A stretch of DNA of 64,000 nt from assembly GCA_011799875.1 (NCBI GenBank), contig CM022302.1, forward strand, positions 49,655,030-49,719,029, given 5' to 3'. The notes beneath the pieces were generated by a model that was not told the origin of the DNA, did not search any database, and saw only the letters and a list, made by a program, of their open reading frames with translations. Numbering within the stretch: position 1 is the stretch's first letter; each line of letters starts with the position of its first letter. The translations under genes and the position numbers were made by a program. This stretch comes from Thinopyrum elongatum (Eukaryota; Streptophyta; Magnoliopsida; Poales; Poaceae). Shown here piece by piece: positions 58,787 through 64,000 of this stretch.

Positions 58787-60590
58787 AAGAAAGTCTCTAG
58801 TTTTTTTTGAACCTTGAACAGTAGGAGAACCTCCTACTGTTTATGTATTAATATAGTGACGTAACCATTTACATGAGAGCTTTACATGGTAAAAATTACA
58901 TGTCAACCCCCCTTTGGGGGATAGAGTAAGGTTTAATGTAAAGAAGAAAGGATCAGTGGGATGAATTTTTTGTGCTTTTCCTTAACCCTATAGGTAAGGA
59001 GGGAGAAATCAGATCTGAGCCTATCTAACCAAGAGGCCTTTGTTGGGATAATCCCCCTGAAGTGTTTATTGTTGCGTTCCTTCCATATGCTCCACGCTGC
59101 TAACAAGAATAGCTCCATGAAGATAGGTCTATTCCAGTTGTTCTTGGCCGTAGTAATGTTTTGTAATCTTGATTCTCCCTGTGTCCAAGCAAGACCAAGG
59201 CTGGACCAGCAGTTAATGCTGAAATGACACTCAAAGAACAGATGCTCCAGAGTTTCCTCGATGTGTAGTCCACAGAGAATACAGTCGTAGTCATTTCCTA
59301 TATTGTAGTGTCTTCGTTTAAGCATGTTTCTTGTGTTTAGGCGATCTGAAAGTAGTAACCAACCGAAGACCTTGATTTTCATGGTGGATTTTGATTTCTA
59401 GATCCATCCAAAAGCCTCATGTGCACGTACTTCCCGGAAGTAAAATGTGTAGTATTTGTGAGGAGTGAAAGTCCCCGAACCCCAAACATAAGTCCAAACA
59501 TCGGGTTCATTTGAAATGACAACCTCCATAGTGTCAAATTGAAGTTGGCGGACTTCTGCATGTGCCTGTGCTGAGAGGGGTAGTTGAAACGCCTCTCATA
59601 ATGACGTGATGGACAAGAAATCCCGAACTGAAGTGTCTTCATTTATTGTGTAAGAAAGTGCACGCGGGTATTTGTCGACAAGAATGGTGTCAGTCCATAA
59701 GTCTTTCCAGAAGAGGACATTGGTTCCATTTGCCACTTGAACGGTTGAGATTCCTCTGTATGTTGTCATCAACTTTGCGACATCCCTCCACCAGAAAGAT
59801 CCACATGGATCAGATGCATGTGGGATTTGGTTCGTGTAGTATGTTTCCCAAACAAGCTGAACCCAGGGCACATCCCAACCATTATAGAATTTGTGCAGGT
59901 ATTTTTGTAAGAGCGCATCTCCTTGAACTCGGAGATCGATCACTCCAAGCCCTCCGCTTTCTTTAGGCCGACAAACCATCTCCCAATAGGCCAGAGAGTT
60001 GCACCTATCCCATTGCTCAGTTTTCTTGGTCCACAAGCATTTCCTTCGAATTTTATCCAGAAGCTCAATTATTTTGGTTGGCAACTGAAGAGTGCAGAGT
60101 GCAAAGATGATAAGAGAGGTGATCACTTAATTAAGCAAAGAAAGCTTTCCACCATAAGAGATCATGTTGAGAGTGGCCGTTAGTTGTCTTTCCACTAAGC
60201 AAACCAATGGCATGAGCTCTTGTATTGTCGGTCGAGTAGTGCCAAGGGGAAGCCCCAAGTAGGTAAAAGGCATCTTGCCTATCACACAACCGAAGATAGT
60301 AGCAATCTCCTCAGTCTTTGCAGCTTCCCAGTTGATTGGTATTAGCGTAGATTTGTGAAAGTTTATTTTCAACCCAATGGACGAGGCATAATCAGTCAAA
60401 ATATCCTTGATGACAGTTGCCTGTTGTGTGCATGCAGGTAATACCAGGATTGTATCATCAGCGTATTGAATCACTGGGTACTCTTGTTGATGCGTGGAGG
60501 GAAATGGCAGATGGATTAAATTTCGTGCGAAAGCATCGTTAATGGCAGCTTGGAGGAGATCAGCCGCCAGTACAAAGAAAGTCTCTAGTT
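58787..60590 (-). mobile_element. 5'-truncated L1-type LINE inserted in gag of element 4
   Basis: A 16-base target duplication (AAGAAAGTCTCTAGTT) occurs at 58787-58802 and 60575-60590. On the minus strand the insert ends in a short A run (plus-strand T8 at 58801-58808), with a perfect 11-bp stem and 3-base loop (58817-58841) just before it. The insert starts inside RT, so it was truncated on arrival. Its ends and polarity fit target-primed reverse transcription. Confidence 0.93.
58933..60574 (-). pseudogene. LINE reverse transcriptase C-terminal half and zinc-binding domain
   Basis: The minus strand encodes VLAADLLQAAINDAF and the RT active site QYADDTILVL, then KINFHKSTLIPIN, FTYLGLPLGT and YGGKLSLLN. 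After a stop at 60127-60129 the same frame continues with KCLWTKKTEQWDRC and KESGGLGVIDLRVQGDALL. After frameshifts near 59640 and 59385 comes the zf-RVT domain (FGWLLLSDRLNTRNML, CILCGLHIEETLEHLFFEC). The order is that of plant L1 ORF2. Endonuclease and most of RT are absent. Confidence 0.92.
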
Positions 60591-60997
60591 GTCCCCTCAT
60601 CGATAACATAACCTTTAGGCACTTTAGGCAAAACATATCTAGGAGAACTAGGTCTAATAGGTGTTTCAAGATTTTCAGTTTCAGGCTCTTCATCAGTTTC
60701 AACAATTTCATCAGTTTCAGCATTCTCAAAAGCTTTAGTTCTAGCAAGTTGTTCATCAAAAAATTCACCTAGTGGCACATTATCATCAAGCAAGGTACTA
60801 GCATCATCATGAGTATCATTCATAGTAGAAGTAGCATCATCAATAACTCGCGACATATCAGGATTAATGGCATGTGGTGGTATTGCAAGTCTACTTATAA
60901 TAGAAGGTGAATCAAGTGCAGAGCTAGATGGCAGTTCCTTATCTCCCCTCATCTTGGAGGGAAAAATCTTAGTCGTAGCATCCTTCAGATTCTTCAT
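60591..60997 (-). pseudogene. Gag N-terminus of element 4, cut off by the LINE
   Basis: ATG 60997 (minus) starts MKNLKDATTKIFPSKMRG and includes an acidic Asp/Glu/Thr-rich part (DEIVETDEEPETEN) and a KVPKGYVIDEGTTRDFL end at the LINE boundary. Ignoring the LINE and one target copy, the frame runs on into 58786. The ATG is about 50 bases after the PBS. Confidence 0.8.
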
Positions 60998-61046
60998 AGC
61001 GATAATTTGATAATAATCCCAAGTGACTCAACAAATATAGCTATGC

Positions 61047-61064
61047 TCCCCGGCAACGGCGCCA
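61047..61064 (-). other. Primer-binding site of element 4
   Basis: Minus strand TGGCGCCGTTGCCGGGGA, identical to the site of element 1 and complementary to the tRNA-Asp 3' end; 11 bases from the LTR edge. Confidence 0.9.
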
Positions 61065-61075
61065 GAAAAAGGTCT

Positions 61076-62488
61076 TGATAACCCACAAGTATAGGAGATC
61101 GCAACAGTTTTTGAGGGTAGAGTATTCAACCCAAATTTATAGATTCGACACAAGGGGAGCCAAAGAATATTTGCAAGTATTAGCAGCTGAGTTGTCAATT
61201 CAACCACACCTGGAGATTAATTATCTGCAGCAAAGTGATCAGTAGCAAAGTAGTATGATATTTTTGATAGTAGTAGCAATAGCAATAGTAACAGTAACAG
61301 TGGTAGCAATGATTTTGTAGCAAGTGCAATAGTGACAGTAGCAGTAGTAACTTAGCAGAAACAATATAAGAGAAATTCGTAGGCATTGGATCGGTGAATT
61401 TGTTGGATGATATTCATCATATAACAGTCATAACCTAGGGCGATACGGCACTAGCTCCAGTTCATAAATATAATGTAGGCATATATTTCGTAAATTGTCA
61501 TACGTGCTTATGAAAAGAACTTGCATGACATCTTTTGTCCTACCCTCCCATGGCAGCGGGGTCCAATTGGAAACTAAGGGATATTAAGGTCTCCTTTTAA
61601 TAGAGAACCGGAACAAAGCATTAACACATAGTGAATACATGAACTCCTCAAACTACGGTCATCACCGGAAAGTATCCCGACTTCTGTCACTCCAGGGTTT
61701 ACGGATCATAACACAAAGTAGGTGACTATAACTTGTAAGATCGGATCTAGAACATAGATATAATGGTGATAACATAAACGGTTCAGATCTGAAATCATGG
61801 CACCCGGGCCCAAAGTGACAAGCATTAAGCATGGCAAAGTCATAGCAACATCAATCTCAGAACATAATGGATACTAGGGATCAAGCCCTAACAAAACTAA
61901 CTCGATTACATGATTAATCTCATCCAACTCCTGACCGACCAGCGAGCCTACGAAGGAATTATTCACTCCCGGTGGGGAGCATCATGGAATTGGCGATGGA
62001 TAAGGGTTGGTGATGACGAAGATCAAAGATCCCCCTCTCCGGAGCCCCAAACGGACTCCAGATCTGGCCTCCCGATGAAGAATAGGAGGTGGCGGTGGCT
62101 CCATCTCGTGAAATGTGATAATTCTTCCTCCCTCATTTTTTTCTCGAAATATGTGATTTTATAGTATCAGGGTTGGAGTCTGTGGGGCCACCAGGTGGGG
62201 ACAACCCACCTGGGCGCGCCTGAGGGGGGGCGCACCCTGGTGGGTTATGCGCACCCAGGTGCCCCCCTCCGGTGTTTCTTGGCTCCAGAAATTCTCTTTT
62301 ATTATATAAAAATTCCTCGCAAAGTTTCATTCCAATCCAAGAACTTTTATTTCTGCACAAAAAACAACATCATGGTAGTTCTGCTGAAAACAGCGTCAGT
62401 CCGGGTTAGTTTCATTCAAATCATGCAAATTAGATTCCAAAACAAGAGGAAAAGTGTTAGGAAAAGTAGATACGACGGAGACATATCA
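61076..62488 (-). repeat. 5' LTR of element 4
   Basis: 1413 bp; minus strand TGATATGTCTCCGTCG...TTGTGGGTTATCA. TATAAAA on the minus strand at 62157-62163, inverted repeat at 62201-62249. It is closely similar to 46791-48201 with scattered substitutions and small indels. Confidence 0.92.
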
Positions 62489-62544
62489 GCAGTCAATACT
62501 GGTCTAGGGTTTGGTCTAAGGTGGTGCACTACTAGGGAAAAGTC

Positions 62545-62800
62545 TAGCAGTAGCGCGGGTTAAACCCGTAGCAGTAGCGCGGGATCCAGCGCTACTGCTA
62601 CGGTGCTACAGCTAATGTTTAGCAGTAGCGTAGGTCAGACACGCGCTACTGCGATGTAGGATAGCAGTAGTGCAGGTCATTCCAGCGCTACTGCTAAACC
62701 TACCTAGCAGTAGCGCTGGATGGCCACCCAGCGCTACTGCTACACCTACCTAGCAGTAGCACCGGATGGCCACCCCGCGCTACTGCTACAATTTCCTGTA
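62545..62800. repeat. CACTA subterminal repeats
   Basis: The motif TAGCAGTAGCGC and its complement GCGCTACTGCTA alternate about ten times, often as head-to-head pairs around a GGATCC or GGATGGCCACCC core. Such arrays are the transposase-binding region of CACTA elements. Confidence 0.88.
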
Positions 62801-62860
62801 TTTTTTTCCTCTACGTATTGGCAATGTATTTATACAGATTTTATACAGTAGTATCATCAT

Positions 62861-63090
62861 ATGATTATATGATCATGATGAGTTATTATATCAATGGGTG
62901 AAAGAGACATGGATTAGATTCAAGCGGAGGCAACATGGTGCAGATCGAAAGTACTACTAATCCAAACTAAAATAAATTTGCATTAGTAGTACTTTCGATC
63001 TGCACCATGTTGCCTCCACTTGAATCTAATCCACATTTATTTCACCCACTGATATATATATAATAACTCATCATGCTCATAATGATATAA
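62861..63090. repeat. Foldback with ~100-bp arms in the CACTA element
   Basis: 62912-62962 and 62983-63032 are almost perfectly complementary over about 50 bases (GATTAGATTCAAGCGGAGGC at the left, its complement at the right with one change), with a ~20-base loop between. Complementarity continues with mismatches outward to about 62861 and 63090. Confidence 0.85.
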
Positions 63091-63369
63091 CAACTCAGCA
63101 TCATTATCATAATAATAACTCAACATCGTTTTTATAATAACAAGTCATACTCATCATCATCATTGTCATCTAACAACTTATACTTGTTATCATAATAACT
63201 AGTCATACCCATCATCATCATAGTCATCTAACCAACCCTAGTTAATTGTTCTTAGCACATGATCATGAGTATTAGCTAGGACCTGCTACCCTCTCTAAGG
63301 TAAAATAGCATAAAACAACATAGCCCCCGACTCTCCATTATGGAGAATGGAGATTATCCTGTCTCCAAT

Positions 63370-63918
63370 TCATGGGCTTCGCACAATATTGCTTCCAAGT
63401 TGCTCCCTATGATCATTCATAACTTTTTTCCATTCTTTGATTGTGAGTTCTTCATCTATTCGAGAAATCTTGTATGAACAGCGGTGACCCATAGGCGGAC
63501 TTGGACGTAAGCTAACATCATCCATGTGACCTTTCGTATGCATCAGATGAGGCACACAATCCTTCGGGATTTTCTGTTGAAGAGCATAATAGTAACGTAG
63601 TTAGCAATGTAGTTTAGCTTTAGAAGAATGTATGCAAAAGATGCACTGGTGTCATAATAACAAAAAAAATCTTATGATGCCATTTCCATGGATGTTGCCG
63701 TAGTTCAACACATGGACTAGTGGCACGTATTGATCATAATGTGGAGGAATTTCATAATTCTTATTGAAAGTCTCAACATCAATAATAAAGGAGACAAGAT
63801 GATCTTTCTCCTCGTAAGTTAGTTCAGAGCCATCAGTGTAGTAGGTTTTCTCTACAACTTTCCGAACATTTTTTGAAGAATGGAAATAAGTTGTCAATGG
63901 AAATACATAAGTTGTCAA
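63370..63918 (-). pseudogene. CACTA-associated ORF, two exons, end of gene broken or partial
   Basis: The minus strand from 63918 encodes KVVEKTYYTDGSELTYEEKD, then PPHYDQYVPLVHVLNYGNIH. After an intron with acceptor TTCAACAG (exon start 63573) it continues KIPKDCVPHLMHTKGHMDD, SLRPSPPMGHRCSYKIS and TIKEWKKVMNDHREQLG. I recall this combination from Triticeae CACTA elements; it is not the catalytic transposase. No clear GT donor follows the first exon, so it may be decayed. Function unknown. Confidence 0.55.
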
Positions 63919-64000
63919 GTATTTTCATAAAAAACAATATAAATTACTTAATAAATATGTTTGAGAAACTCACATAGAGGTAGAAGTGGAAGCGTATCAA

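Larger units (their letters stand above)
46791..62488 (-). mobile_element. Element 4: Athila-type Gypsy lacking RT, RNase H and integrase
   Basis: LTRs at 46791-48201 and 61076-62488 both run TGATA...TATCA. Flanks GCGGT (46786-46790) and GCAGT (62489-62493) differ by one base and are the probable target duplication. In minus-strand order it has a PBS, gag, protease, an env-position ORF and a polypurine tract. No RT, RNase H or integrase is found between protease and the later ORF; that interval now holds two Helitron segments. A LINE interrupts gag. The loss of pol may predate the Helitrons. Confidence 0.9.
62527..64000 (+). mobile_element. CACTA (En/Spm) transposon, one end
   Basis: Terminal CACTACTAGGGAAAAG at 62527, preceded by GTG as possible 3-bp target copy. 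About 250 bp of subterminal repeats follow, then AT-rich sequence with a large foldback, then minus-strand ORF exons. The other end lies outside the window. Confidence 0.88.

Overview
The window looks like intergenic DNA of a large Triticeae grass genome (wheat, Aegilops or barley type). It is dominated by nested LTR retrotransposons with Triticeae-style termini: Athila-lineage Gypsy elements whose primer-binding sites match the 3' end of plant tRNA-Asp, and an Angela/BARE1/WIS-like Copia element. It also holds Stowaway MITEs, Helitrons with the grass GCAACGCACGGGC...CTAG ending, a 5'-truncated L1-type LINE and the end of a CACTA transposon. No bacterial, CRISPR, rRNA or functional tRNA gene was seen. 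Family names are by recognition only; no search was run.

Layout. 1-20250 is element 1 (+), a non-autonomous Athila-type Gypsy with one 449-codon ORF. A solo Copia-type LTR (3791-5498, TSD CATGG) lies in it, and element 2 (-) sits in its 3' LTR (7776-19794, TSD GGTTT). Element 2 is a complete but broken Athila with gag, protease, RT, RNase H, integrase and a downstream ORF; a second solo LTR (15224-16957, TSD CTAAG) splits its protease catalytic motif. 20251-21009 is a CACTA ORF fragment. 21010-21241 and 30136-32133 are two pieces of a third Athila copy (-), separated by a Copia element (21242-30135, +) with nearly complete gag-pol. 32134-34052 is the 5' end of a different Gypsy (-).

34053-46790 is the only stretch poor in large elements and holds the host-type genes: a complete F-box gene (36294-37565, -), the second exon of a CYP71-type P450 pseudogene (37916-38534, +) and a small gene for a basic protein with a hydrophobic C-terminus (45250-45642, +), with one old solo Gypsy LTR and MITEs between them.

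46791-62488 is element 4 (-), a complete Athila-type Gypsy by structure (near-perfect TSD). It has gag, protease and a downstream ORF but no RT, RNase H or integrase. It was later invaded by a LINE (58787-60590, 16-bp TSD) and by one full plus one partial Helitron (52030-56336). From 62527 to the end is a CACTA transposon end with subterminal repeats, a ~100-bp-arm foldback and ORF exons. The most unusual signals are a GC-rich inverted repeat shared by every Athila-type LTR and repeated inside elements 2 and 4 upstream of the downstream ORF, the conserved orphan ORF of element 1, the tandem-duplicated Helitron pair and the CACTA foldback.
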